A stretch of 64,000 nt of DNA from UBA8514 sp034933685 (GTDB lineage Bacteria > Bacillota > Clostridia > Lachnospirales > Anaerotignaceae), in assembly GCA_034933685.1 (NCBI GenBank), contig JAYFNB010000018.1, positions 136,938-200,937 of the forward strand, read 5' to 3'. Under the pieces are notes generated by a model. The model ran no database searches, had not been told where the DNA came from, and saw nothing but the letters and a program-made list of their open reading frames with translations. Below are positions 16,652 through 24,771 of the stretch, in pieces. Position numbers and translations under genes: made by a program. Every line of letters begins with the position of its first letter. Position 1 is the stretch's first letter.

Positions 16652-16883
16652 AAAAAAGATGGGTTACGAGGAAGCTGTTGCACGCATAGAAGAAATTGCC
16701 CAAACCCTTGAAAGCGAAGAGATTTCCCTTGAAAAATCTATAGAGTTTTACAAAGAGGGAATGGAACTAACTCTTTTTTGCCGCAATACCCTTGAAGTGG
16801 CAGAAAAAGAAGTAATGGAGTTGAAAAAGACCTTTGACGGTAAATATGCCTTAACGGCCTTTGACCAGAACGAGGAGGAATAG
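16644..16883 (+). CDS. xseB: Exodeoxyribonuclease VII small subunit
   Basis: This 79-residue helical protein is the small subunit that wraps the XseA coiled coil. The family pattern is visible: MGYEEAVARIEEIAQTLESEE, then LEKSIEFYKEGMEL and CRNTLEVAEKEV. Its start lies inside the end of xseA, so translation is coupled. The ispA gene begins five bases after its stop, which follows the common xseB-ispA order of Firmicutes. Confidence 0.95.
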   Translation: MAKKKMGYEEAVARIEEIAQTLESEEISLEKSIEFYKEGMELTLFCRNTLEVAEKEVMELKKTFDGKYALTAFDQNEEE

Positions 16884-16888
16884 AAGAA

Positions 16889-17773
16889 ATGAATTTGAAA
16901 GCTGAACTAAACCAAAGAAAAATGTATGTTGATACAAAGTTAGACGAATTTTTGCCTAAAGAATCTAAGTATCCTGAAATAATTTTTAAATCCATGAGAT
17001 ACTCTGTTTTTGCAGGTGGAAAAAGACTTCGCCCTATAATGCTTTTGGCAGTTAACCGTATGTTTGGTGGAAGTGACGATGTTGCGGCGCCATATGCATG
17101 TGCATTGGAAATGATTCACACCTATTCCCTTATTCATGATGATTTGCCAGCAATTGATAATGATAATTTTAGACGTGGAAGACTTACAAACCATAAAGCT
17201 TTTGGTGAGAATATAGCTATTTTAGCAGGAGATGCCCTTTTAACACATGCATTCGAGGTTATGAGCGATGCAGTTTGCAAAAGTGGAGATATAAAAGGTG
17301 CTTTTGCTATTAATGCCATTGCAAATGGAGCAGGCATTAATGGAATGGTTGTTGGTCAGGTAGTGGATGTAATAAGCGAGGGTAAAAGTTTAAGCAAAGA
17401 AACCCTGGATTTTATACATTTAAACAAAACTGGCGCTATGATTCAAGGTGCTTTTAAAGCAGGAGCATTGCTTGCAGGGGCATCGGAAACTTCAGTAGAA
17501 TTACTGGATGAAGCGGCAAAAAAAATTGGAGTTGCTTTCCAAATTCAGGATGATATTTTGGATGTTACAGGTACACAAGAAGAGCTTGGTAAACCTATAT
17601 TAAGTGATGAAAAAAATGAAAAAACAACATATGTAACTTTGTACGGGGTTGAAAAATCTGCTGAGTTTGTTAAACAGCTTTCACATGAAGCAATGGATAT
17701 ATTGCAAAGCTTCGGAACAAGGTGTAAATTTTTAGAAGAACTTACAAAATACCTAATAGACAGGCGCGTTTGA
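16889..17773 (+). CDS. ispA: Geranyl/farnesyl diphosphate synthase
   Basis: This prenyltransferase condenses IPP with DMAPP and GPP to make farnesyl diphosphate for undecaprenyl phosphate and quinone-type lipids. The first aspartate-rich motif is HDDLPAIDND, with a Phe-Arg-Arg-Gly following. The second is FQIQDDILDVTGT. The motif GGKRLRP binds the diphosphate. The length of 294 residues is normal. It lies five bases after xseB and in one run with the PAP2-like gene and dxs, so isoprenoid supply genes are grouped here. Confidence 0.95.
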   Translation: MNLKAELNQRKMYVDTKLDEFLPKESKYPEIIFKSMRYSVFAGGKRLRPIMLLAVNRMFGGSDDVAAPYACALEMIHTYSLIHDDLPAIDNDNFRRGRLTNHKAFGENIAILAGDALLTHAFEVMSDAVCKSGDIKGAFAINAIANGAGINGMVVGQVVDVISEGKSLSKETLDFIHLNKTGAMIQGAFKAGALLAGASETSVELLDEAAKKIGVAFQIQDDILDVTGTQEELGKPILSDEKNEKTTYVTLYGVEKSAEFVKQLSHEAMDILQSFGTRCKFLEELTKYLIDRRV

Positions 17774-17811
17774 TAGTAATAAACAAGACGACAGGGTGTG
17801 TGATTATATAG

Positions 17812-18240
17812 ATGGGATTTCAGCAGCTTATTGAAAATAAAACACTATGGGTAGCGGTGCTTGCATGGTTTTCAGCACAAATTATTAAGTTGATATTAAC
17901 ACTTATATCAGAAAAAAAGGTTGATATAAGCAGAATATATGGTGCTGGCGGAATGCCAAGCTCTCATTCAGCATTGGTTACTGCCATGACAACATGCATA
18001 GGCAAAATATATGGCTTTGATGCACCTATTTTTGCCGTTAGTTGCGTATTTACAATGATAGTTATGTATGATGCGGCTGGCGTACGGCGTGCTGCAGGCA
18101 AGCAGGCCAAGGCAATAAATCTTCTATTTATGCATACGGATTTAAAATTTGAAGAGCAGTTAAAGGAACTTTTAGGGCATACTCCATTGCAGGTGTTTTG
18201 CGGCGCAGTGTTGGGCATTGTGGTTGGATGCCTTTTTTAA
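17812..18240 (+). CDS. Divergent PAP2 family membrane protein (YuiD-like)
   Basis: The product is a 142-residue protein with four or so membrane helices. It has the segments GGMPSSHSALVTAM and YDAAGVRRAAGKQA, which are the divergent acid-phosphatase-like motifs of this family, formerly DUF212. The His and Arg of these motifs suggest a phosphatase for lipid phosphates, though activity has not been proven for most members. It lies between ispA and dxs, which would suit a role in polyprenyl phosphate handling, but that is inference from position. Confidence 0.85.
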   Translation: MGFQQLIENKTLWVAVLAWFSAQIIKLILTLISEKKVDISRIYGAGGMPSSHSALVTAMTTCIGKIYGFDAPIFAVSCVFTMIVMYDAAGVRRAAGKQAKAINLLFMHTDLKFEEQLKELLGHTPLQVFCGAVLGIVVGCLF

Positions 18241-18269
18241 GGAATACAAGGAGAAAGACGGTGTAGTAA

Positions 18270-20141
18270 TTGGACAAACTACTAGATAGTTTAAACAAAG
18301 TGAATGACATAAAAAAAATATCTCCAGAAGAATTTCCTCGTCTTGCAAAGGAAATAAGAGGGTTTTTACTTGAGAATATTTCTAAAACAGGAGGACATCT
18401 TGCTTCCAATTTGGGCATAGTGGAGCTTACTATGGCACTGCACTATGCTTTTGATGTTGAGGAAGACAAAATTGTGTGGGATGTTGGACATCAAGCATAT
18501 GTACATAAAATGCTAACGGGCAGAAAAGAGGGGTTTAGAACCCTTAGGAAGCTAGATGGATTAAGTGGTTTTCCAAAACCAACAGAAAGTAAGTATGATG
18601 CTTTTGCAACGGGGCATTCTTCAACCTCCATTTCAGCGGCATTGGGTATGGCTACAGCAAGAGATTTAAATGGGACGAAAGAAAATGTTATTGCAGTTAT
18701 TGGCGATGGGTCTATGACAGGAGGTCTTGCTTTTGAGGCACTTAATAATGCAGGACGAGCAAAAACTAATTTAATTGTTGTTTTAAATGACAACCAAATG
18801 TCAATATCCAATAACGTTGGTGCTATTCCAAAGCATTTAAATGACCTTAGAACTGCACCTGCATATCTTAATGCTAAGGCTGGGGTGCACAAGCTTTTAG
18901 ATAAAATGCCCATGATTGGAAAGCCTTTAGACAAGGCAATTGAACGCGTTAAAGATGGAGTAAAATATTTTTTTGTTTCGGGAATTATGTTTGAGGAACT
19001 TGGTTTTAAATATGTTGGGCCTATTGATGGGCATAATACAGAGGAACTAATTGAGGTTTTTAATAAAATAAAGAAAATAAAAGGTCCTGTTCTGCTTCAT
19101 GTTAGAACTACCAAAGGCAAGGGTTACCGCTTTGCGGAAAAACTACCGTGGGACTATCATGGGGTGGGCAGCTTTGATATAAAGACAGGAACATCGCAAT
19201 CAAAAAACGCCAAGCCTTCGTTTTCAAAGGTTTTTGGTGACACAATGGTATCCATTGGTAAAAAAAATGAAAAACTTGTTGCAATTTCTGCAGCAATGGC
19301 TAGTGGAACAGGTTTGGAAGATTTTCAACTTTCCTATCCAAAACGCTTTTTCGACGTTGCAATTGCTGAACAGCACGCTGTGACCTTTGCCGCCGGACTT
19401 GCAAGTGCTGGGCTTGTTCCTGTGTTTGCAGTTTATTCAACATTTTTGCAGAGAGCCTATGACCAATTGGTAGTGGATGTATGTTTGCAAAACCTGCACG
19501 TAATTTTTGCAATTGACAGGGCAGGCATTGTTGGAGCAGATGGTGAAACCCATCAAGGGATTTTTGATATTTCATTTCTTTCACATATACCGAACTTAAC
19601 AATTATGGCTCCCAAAAACGGGGCAGAGTTGAAAAGTATGTTGGAGATGGCAGTTGAGATGGATGGAGCTGTGGCTATAAGGTATCCACGCAGTGATGCT
19701 GAGGAAAACTGGCACTGCGGTGAAGAAATAAGCTATGGAGTTTCTGAAACAGTTATGGATGGCAGTGAAATTGGGATTATAGCCTGCGGAACTATGTTTG
19801 AAAAAGCAAAAGAGGTATGTGAAAAACTGAAAGCAGAGGGCAAAAACCCTATACTTGTTAATCCAAGATTTATTAAGCCTATAGACAGCAATATGATTGC
19901 ATCTGTATGCAACAAGTGTAAGTATATTTTTACTATTGAGGATAACGTAGTACAGGGTGGCTTTGGCAGTATCGTAAACGAAGAAATGTCAAAGCAGAAT
20001 ATAACTGGGGTAAGGCTTACTTGCTTTGGTTTCCCTGATAAATTTATTGAACAAGGCACAAGAGAACAGCTTTTCAGCCGTTACAGCCTTGATACTGATG
20101 GAGTATTTAGCCGAATAAAAGGCATTATTAACGAAAGGTAA
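18270..20141 (+). CDS. dxs: 1-deoxy-D-xylulose-5-phosphate synthase
   Basis: This thiamine-diphosphate enzyme condenses pyruvate with glyceraldehyde 3-phosphate in the first step of the MEP isoprenoid pathway. GDGSMTGGLAFEALNNAG is the cofactor site, with GHQAYVHKMLTGR in the N-terminal part and DRAGIVGADGETHQG in the pyrimidine-binding domain. The C-terminal transketolase domain is complete. The length of 623 residues is normal. It starts with TTG at 18270, with no ATG nearby. tlyA follows seven bases after its stop. Confidence 0.96.
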   Translation: MDKLLDSLNKVNDIKKISPEEFPRLAKEIRGFLLENISKTGGHLASNLGIVELTMALHYAFDVEEDKIVWDVGHQAYVHKMLTGRKEGFRTLRKLDGLSGFPKPTESKYDAFATGHSSTSISAALGMATARDLNGTKENVIAVIGDGSMTGGLAFEALNNAGRAKTNLIVVLNDNQMSISNNVGAIPKHLNDLRTAPAYLNAKAGVHKLLDKMPMIGKPLDKAIERVKDGVKYFFVSGIMFEELGFKYVGPIDGHNTEELIEVFNKIKKIKGPVLLHVRTTKGKGYRFAEKLPWDYHGVGSFDIKTGTSQSKNAKPSFSKVFGDTMVSIGKKNEKLVAISAAMASGTGLEDFQLSYPKRFFDVAIAEQHAVTFAAGLASAGLVPVFAVYSTFLQRAYDQLVVDVCLQNLHVIFAIDRAGIVGADGETHQGIFDISFLSHIPNLTIMAPKNGAELKSMLEMAVEMDGAVAIRYPRSDAEENWHCGEEISYGVSETVMDGSEIGIIACGTMFEKAKEVCEKLKAEGKNPILVNPRFIKPIDSNMIASVCNKCKYIFTIEDNVVQGGFGSIVNEEMSKQNITGVRLTCFGFPDKFIEQGTREQLFSRYSLDTDGVFSRIKGIINER

Positions 20142-20147
20142 TTAACT

Positions 20148-20957
20148 ATGGCAGATAAAGAAAGACTTGACATTTTAATGGTAAACAAGGGTCTTGTAGA
20201 GTCCAGAGAAAAAGGCAAAGCACTGATTATGGCAGGAAAAGTATATGTTGCTGGACAAAAAGAGGACAAGGCAGGCACAAAAGTTGATGTTAGCACTGAA
20301 ATTACTGTAAAAGACGGACACCAGAAATATGTTAGCCGGGGCGGCTATAAACTTGAAAAAGCAATAAATGAATTTGGAGTGAGTCTTCAGGGAAAAGTAT
20401 GTATGGATATTGGTGCCTCAACAGGTGGATTTACGGACTGCATGCTTCAAAATGGTGCGGTAAAGGTTTATGCAATTGATGTTGGCTATGGTCAATTTGC
20501 GTGGAAACTTAGAAATGATGAACGAGTTGTGTGTCTTGAAAAAACCAATGTGCGTTATCTTACTGAAGAACAAGTACCAATTCTTGCAAATTTTGCCTCT
20601 ATTGACGTTTCGTTTATATCCCTTACTATGGTTATTCCACCAACGGTAACGCGAATGACCGAGGATGCACAGCTTATTTGCCTTATTAAGCCTCAGTTTG
20701 AGGCAGGCCGTGAAAAGGTAGGCAAAAAAGGTGTTGTAAAGGATATGTCAGTTCATAAAGAAGTAATTCTTAAGATTATAGACTTTGCGTTTGAGCAGAG
20801 ATTAAACATACTTAATATAGATTTTTCCCCTATAAAGGGACCAGAGGGGAATATAGAGTACCTTATTTTGCTGGATAGAAAGACAGAAGGACTTACCATT
20901 GAAGAGGCATATGCTTTGGCTGAAAGGGTAACTACAACCTCGCATGAGGAGTTATAA
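20148..20957 (+). CDS. tlyA: TlyA family rRNA 2'-O-methyltransferase
   Basis: The product carries an N-terminal S4 RNA-binding domain (RLDILMVNKGLVESREKGKA) and a C-terminal FtsJ-type Rossmann methyltransferase. The SAM motif is MDIGASTGGFTDCMLQNGA. TlyA enzymes methylate cytidines in 16S and 23S rRNA, which in some bacteria sets capreomycin sensitivity. The length of 269 residues is standard. Its order dxs-tlyA-nadK-argR-recN is conserved in many Clostridia and supports the call. Confidence 0.93.
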   Translation: MADKERLDILMVNKGLVESREKGKALIMAGKVYVAGQKEDKAGTKVDVSTEITVKDGHQKYVSRGGYKLEKAINEFGVSLQGKVCMDIGASTGGFTDCMLQNGAVKVYAIDVGYGQFAWKLRNDERVVCLEKTNVRYLTEEQVPILANFASIDVSFISLTMVIPPTVTRMTEDAQLICLIKPQFEAGREKVGKKGVVKDMSVHKEVILKIIDFAFEQRLNILNIDFSPIKGPEGNIEYLILLDRKTEGLTIEEAYALAERVTTTSHEEL

Positions 20958-20968
20958 GGGTGACGCGA

Positions 20969-21829
20969 ATGAGAAAAATTGGGGTTTTACCTAATACAAG
21001 AAAAGATGACAATTTTACGGTCACAAAAAAGCTTGTTGCTTTCCTTATTGAAAAAGGTTGTCACCCATTGGTAAGTGAAAGTGTTGCGAAGCATGCTGGG
21101 CTTTTGGAATATGCAGCGAGGGAAGATGCGATTTTTAGAGATGCAGAATTTCTTATTACCCTTGGCGGTGATGGGACAATGCTTAGTGCGGGTAAGCGTG
21201 CGGCAAAATATAACACTCCGCTTTTAGGTATAAACCTTGGGCATCTGGGTTTTTTAACTGACTGCGGGCGTGACGAAATGGAAGAAACGGTTGAAAAAGT
21301 TCTTAATGGGAAGTACAAATTGGAAAAGAGAATGATGCTTAAAGCAGAAATAAATTCTGCAAAAGATGGGAAAAAAATTGTTGTTGCCCTTAACGAGGTA
21401 AGTATTTCCCGGGGAAGCATGGTGGATGTAGGAGTATATGTTAATGATGAATTTATAGATGATTTTTTCGGTGATGGAATTTTAGTTGCAACCCCTACTG
21501 GGTCTACGGCATATAACTTGGCTGCAGGCGGTCCTATTTTAAAAAGTGATGCAAATATGGTTGCAATTACTCCAATATGTCCGCACATGCTGCATGCACG
21601 AAGCATTGTGGTTGGGGCTGATGACGAAGTGATGCTTAAAGTTAAAAGATACACAAGGCAGCGGCTTTATGCGGTTATTGATGGACAAAGTGCTTGCAAT
21701 TTGGAAATAGATGATTACATTGTAATTAATAGGGCACAGCACTATACCAATATTATAAAAACAGGAGATTTAGGATTTTATGACGTATTAAGGGAAAAGA
21801 TGTTTACAAAAGGGGGGAAAATAGTATGA
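20969..21829 (+). CDS. nadK: NAD kinase
   Basis: This enzyme phosphorylates NAD to NADP using ATP or polyphosphate. The hallmark LGGDGTML is present, with GINLGHLGFLTD after it and the nucleotide-binding segment TPTGSTAYNLAAGGPIL. The ATG at 20969 follows AAGGGTGA and gives 286 residues. A GTG at 20960 in the same frame would use that site as coding sequence and is less likely. The stop overlaps the argR start as ATGA. Confidence 0.94.
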   Translation: MRKIGVLPNTRKDDNFTVTKKLVAFLIEKGCHPLVSESVAKHAGLLEYAAREDAIFRDAEFLITLGGDGTMLSAGKRAAKYNTPLLGINLGHLGFLTDCGRDEMEETVEKVLNGKYKLEKRMMLKAEINSAKDGKKIVVALNEVSISRGSMVDVGVYVNDEFIDDFFGDGILVATPTGSTAYNLAAGGPILKSDANMVAITPICPHMLHARSIVVGADDEVMLKVKRYTRQRLYAVIDGQSACNLEIDDYIVINRAQHYTNIIKTGDLGFYDVLREKMFTKGGKIV

Positions 21830-22281
21830 AAATTTCCAGACAGACAAAAATACTTGAAATAATTGAAAACAATGCAGTTGAAACCCAGGAAGATTTAGCT
21901 GAAAGGTTGAGACTTGAGGGGTTTAACGTTACTCAGGCAACGATTTCAAGGGATATAAGGGAACTTAAGCTTACAAAGCTTGCCACCGAAAACGGAAGGC
22001 AAAAGTATGCATCTATAAGTAAAACAGATACAGAGGTTTCGGATAGACTAATACGAGTTTTTAGAGATGCAGTAATTAAGGTTGATTTTGCCCAAAATAT
22101 GATAGTGATTAAAACACTTAACGGTATGGGCATGGCAGTGGGTGTGGCGGTAGACAATATGGAAAACAGCGATATTCTGGGCTCTATTGCAGGCGATGAT
22201 ACTGTGTTTTGTGTGGCAAGAACGCATAATCAGGCATTGGATTTTATACAGAAGCTAACAAGAATAATAAATGCTGAATAA
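21826..22281 (+). CDS. argR: Arginine repressor
   Basis: ArgR is a hexameric repressor of arginine synthesis that responds to L-arginine. The N-terminal winged helix has VETQEDLAERLRLEGF followed by TQATISRDIRELKL, the recognition helix. The C-terminal oligomerisation domain contains GMAVGVAVDNM and GSIAGDDTVFCV, the arginine-binding region. The length of 151 residues is normal. It is coupled to nadK by a four-base overlap and precedes recN. Confidence 0.95.
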   Translation: MKISRQTKILEIIENNAVETQEDLAERLRLEGFNVTQATISRDIRELKLTKLATENGRQKYASISKTDTEVSDRLIRVFRDAVIKVDFAQNMIVIKTLNGMGMAVGVAVDNMENSDILGSIAGDDTVFCVARTHNQALDFIQKLTRIINAE

Positions 22282-22293
22282 GGGGTAATAGCT

Positions 22294-23991
22294 ATGCTTT
22301 TAGGGTTACATATTAAAAATGTGGCATTAATTGAAGAAGCGGAAATTGAATTTGGCAAGGGGCTTAATGTTCTCTCCGGTGAAACAGGTGCTGGGAAAAG
22401 TATGATAATTGATTCCATTAATTTTGTACTGGGCGAACGCACATCAAAAGATTTTGTACGCCGTGGACAAGCTAAGGCACAGGTTGAGGCGGAATTTGAA
22501 ATTAAAGATAGCAATATTCTTAGGTCAATTGAAGAAATTGGGATAGAAGCAGATGACAATATAGTGATTATTCAGCGTACAATGACGGCTGACGGGAAAA
22601 GTACAAACAGGGTAAATGGAACAAGCGTTACAGCAGGTATGCTTAAACAAATTTCAGAGGGACTTATAGATGTACATGGACAGCATGAGCATCAGTCGCT
22701 CCTTAATTCCGCACGCCATATGGATATACTTGATAAATTCTGCGGTGAAGAAATAGAGCAGTATAAAACGGATTTAGGTGTAGGCATAAAGGAGTACAAA
22801 AGTGTTTTAACGCAGATAAAAGCTTTAGACGGTGATGAGGACGAACGGCAAAAAAAGATTGAAGCACTTGAATTTAAAATAAATGATATCCAAGATGCTG
22901 AGCTTAAAGATGGCGAAGAAGAGACCCTTTTTGAGAGAAAAACATATCTTAATAATATAGAAAAAATAACAAAATATACACATAGTGCAATGGAGCTTTT
23001 GTACTTAGGTTCAGATGAGGAAATGTCGGCGGCTGATAAAATTGCACAGGCTATTGAAGAAGTTAGTAATCTAAAACATATGGATCAAGAATGCCAACAG
23101 ATATATGATGAGCTTAATGAGGTTGCAACTTCCTTAGATGAAGCTATAAGAAAATTTAAAAAATACTGTGATGAAATATTCACTGATCCAGAAGAACTTA
23201 ATAATATTGAGGAACGTCTTGACATTATTTACAGGCTTAAAAAGAAATATGGTTCTACAGTAGAAGAAGTTTTAGCATTTAAACAAAAGGCACAGAAAGA
23301 ACTGGATTTTATTACACATAGTGAAGAAGAATTAAAAAAACTTTTCATAAAAAAAGCAGATATCTTTTCTAGAATTAAAGCCTATTGCAAGAATATGACT
23401 GATTTAAGGCTTAAGACTGCACAAAAACTTGAGCAAGACATAGAAAAACAGCTTAAAGAATTGGAAATGAAAAATGCGTCTTTTAAAATAGTAGTTAAGC
23501 AGAAAGATACCTTTAACTCAAAAGGCTGTGACAATGTAGAATTTATGATTTGTGCCAATTTAGGCGAAGAGTTAAAGCCATTGGCAAAGATTGCATCAGG
23601 CGGTGAAATGAGCCGTGTTATGCTGGCAATGAAAACCGTTGTTGCCGATGCAGAAACAATTGACACCTTTATATTTGATGAAATAGATACGGGTGTTAGC
23701 GGAAAGACAGCGGCTCGTGTAGGTGAAAAAATGGCAGCAATAGGTAAAACGCGGCAAATAATCTGCATTACACATCTTCCACAGATAGCTGCAATGGCGG
23801 ACAGTCATTTTCTTATTGAAAAAAGTGTTAAGGGCGAAAAAACCGTTACGGAGATTACAGCACTTAATTATAACGGAACAGTTAAAGAACTTTCAAGGCT
23901 TATGGGTGGAGGAGAGGCCGGCGATTTAGTTACAAAAGCGGCTGAGGAAATGAAAAATAATGCTAACGAATATAAGTGTAATTTAAAGTGA
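22294..23991 (+). CDS. recN: DNA repair protein RecN
   Basis: RecN is an SMC-like ATPase that helps join broken DNA ends. Walker A is in SGETGAGKSMIIDSI near residue 30. A coiled-coil middle region of about 200 residues follows. The signature ASGGEMSRVMLAMK and Walker B IFDEIDTGVSG lie near the C-terminus. The length of 565 residues is normal. In Bacillus the next gene is spoIVB; here the spoIVB gene lies some 9.6 kb further on, past a sulfur and Fe-S block. Confidence 0.96.
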   Translation: MLLGLHIKNVALIEEAEIEFGKGLNVLSGETGAGKSMIIDSINFVLGERTSKDFVRRGQAKAQVEAEFEIKDSNILRSIEEIGIEADDNIVIIQRTMTADGKSTNRVNGTSVTAGMLKQISEGLIDVHGQHEHQSLLNSARHMDILDKFCGEEIEQYKTDLGVGIKEYKSVLTQIKALDGDEDERQKKIEALEFKINDIQDAELKDGEEETLFERKTYLNNIEKITKYTHSAMELLYLGSDEEMSAADKIAQAIEEVSNLKHMDQECQQIYDELNEVATSLDEAIRKFKKYCDEIFTDPEELNNIEERLDIIYRLKKKYGSTVEEVLAFKQKAQKELDFITHSEEELKKLFIKKADIFSRIKAYCKNMTDLRLKTAQKLEQDIEKQLKELEMKNASFKIVVKQKDTFNSKGCDNVEFMICANLGEELKPLAKIASGGEMSRVMLAMKTVVADAETIDTFIFDEIDTGVSGKTAARVGEKMAAIGKTRQIICITHLPQIAAMADSHFLIEKSVKGEKTVTEITALNYNGTVKELSRLMGGGEAGDLVTKAAEEMKNNANEYKCNLK

Positions 23992-24001
23992 TTAATTTGC
24001 G

Positions 24002-24030
24002 TTGCGAACCTACAATTCCTATGGTATAAT
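24002..24030 (+). promoter_or_regulatory. Promoter and putative autoregulatory site of the iscR-like gene
   Basis: TTGCGA (24002-24007) and TATAAT (24025-24030) are 17 bases apart. The spacer and -10 include AATTC-N4-GG-N-ATA (24014-24028), the same core as the dyad before metY-cysK. This suggests that the product of the next gene represses itself. Confidence 0.6.
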
Positions 24031-24054
24031 AGGTATATATGGAGGTGGCTTGTT

Positions 24055-24492
24055 ATGAAAATTTCCACAAAAGGCAGATATGCCCTAAGGCTTATGATTG
24101 ATGTTGCTCTTAACAGCAATGGTTCTAATGTATCATTAAAGGATATATCAGCAAGGCAGAATATTTCTGCCAAATATTTGGAGCAAATTATTGGATTGCT
24201 TTGTAAAATTGGTTTTTTAAGAAGCACCAGGGGTTCACAGGGAGGTTACAAACTGGCAAAAGAGCCATGCGAATACACAGTAGGGTCTATACTGCGTGTT
24301 ACTGAAGGAAATCTTGCACCTGTAGCTTGCCTTGAAGATGAAGAAAATCAATGTGAAATGTGTTATGAATGTGCAACCCTGGATTTTTGGGAAGGATTTT
24401 ATGATGTAATAAACCAATATGTAGATAAATATACTTTGCAAGATTTGTTGGATGAACATCAAAGACGAAATGGGGCAGACTATTTTATATAG
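24055..24492 (+). CDS. Rrf2 family transcriptional regulator, IscR/CymR-like
   Basis: This 145-residue winged-helix repressor begins MKISTKGRYALRLMIDVAL, as Rrf2 proteins do, with a recognition region near SAKYLEQIIGLLCK and the wing GSQGGYKLAK. Unlike typical CymR it has a cysteine cluster C-X7-C-X2-C-X2-C (CLEDEENQCEMCYEC), which in IscR-type proteins binds a [2Fe-2S] cluster. The clade is thus closer to IscR. Position before the cysteine-synthesis genes and the nifS-nifU pair points to control of sulfur and Fe-S supply. Which of these genes it controls is inferred. Confidence 0.92.
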   Translation: MKISTKGRYALRLMIDVALNSNGSNVSLKDISARQNISAKYLEQIIGLLCKIGFLRSTRGSQGGYKLAKEPCEYTVGSILRVTEGNLAPVACLEDEENQCEMCYECATLDFWEGFYDVINQYVDKYTLQDLLDEHQRRNGADYFI

Positions 24493-24517
24493 GGTTGTGA
24501 ATCTTGCTATAGACTTT

Positions 24518-24546
24518 AACCGCCAATTTTGGCGGTTTTCTTTTAT
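24518..24546 (+). terminator. Terminator of the iscR-like gene
   Basis: AACCGCC (24518-24524) and GGCGGTT (24531-24537) form a strong stem followed by TTCTTTT, 26 bases past the gene. Confidence 0.85.
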
Positions 24547-24568
24547 ATTTAAATATTTAAAAAATATA

Positions 24569-24597
24569 TTGACAAATTGAGGTAGTAGAATTATAAT
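24569..24597 (+). promoter_or_regulatory. Consensus promoter of the leader peptide-metY-cysK operon
   Basis: TTGACA (24569-24574) and TATAAT (24592-24597) are both perfect matches with a 17-base spacer. The start site falls near 24604, at the left edge of a dyad, so the promoter is expected to be strong but repressible. Confidence 0.9.
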
Positions 24598-24603
24598 TAT
24601 TTC

Positions 24604-24627
24604 ATACTAATTCTCTAGGAATAGTAT
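24604..24627. promoter_or_regulatory. Dyad operator, likely bound by the Rrf2 regulator
   Basis: ATACTA-A-TTC (24604-24613) and GAA-TAGTAT (24619-24627) are inverted repeats centred at about +12. The core AATTC-N4-GG-N-ATA also occurs over the -10 of the iscR-like gene at 24014-24028. Rrf2 proteins such as CymR repress from sites in this position. Confidence 0.65.
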
Positions 24628-24648
24628 AAATATAAAGGATGTGAAGTA

Positions 24649-24726
24649 ATGAACTTGATATTCAAAAAGCTTTTAAGAGAAAACTTCAGAAATGGACGAA
24701 TGTGTTTCCTTTGTTGTTGCTATTAA
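24649..24726 (+). CDS. Cysteine-rich leader peptide of metY-cysK
   Basis: This 25-codon reading frame starts at ATG 24649, a few bases after AAAGGATGTG, and ends with TAA at 24724. The peptide begins MNLIFKKLLRENFRNGR and its last eight residues are M-C-F-L-C-C-C-Y. Four Cys codons in the last seven positions would slow ribosomes when charged cysteinyl-tRNA is scarce. The gene lies between a strong promoter and a cysteine-synthesis operon, in the place expected of an attenuation peptide. Function is inferred from position and codon content; no such leader is recognised by name here. Confidence 0.75.
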   Translation: MNLIFKKLLRENFRNGRMCFLCCCY

Positions 24727-24771
24727 TAGGATAACTAGTAATTTAATTTAAACAACAATGGAGGAATTAAT

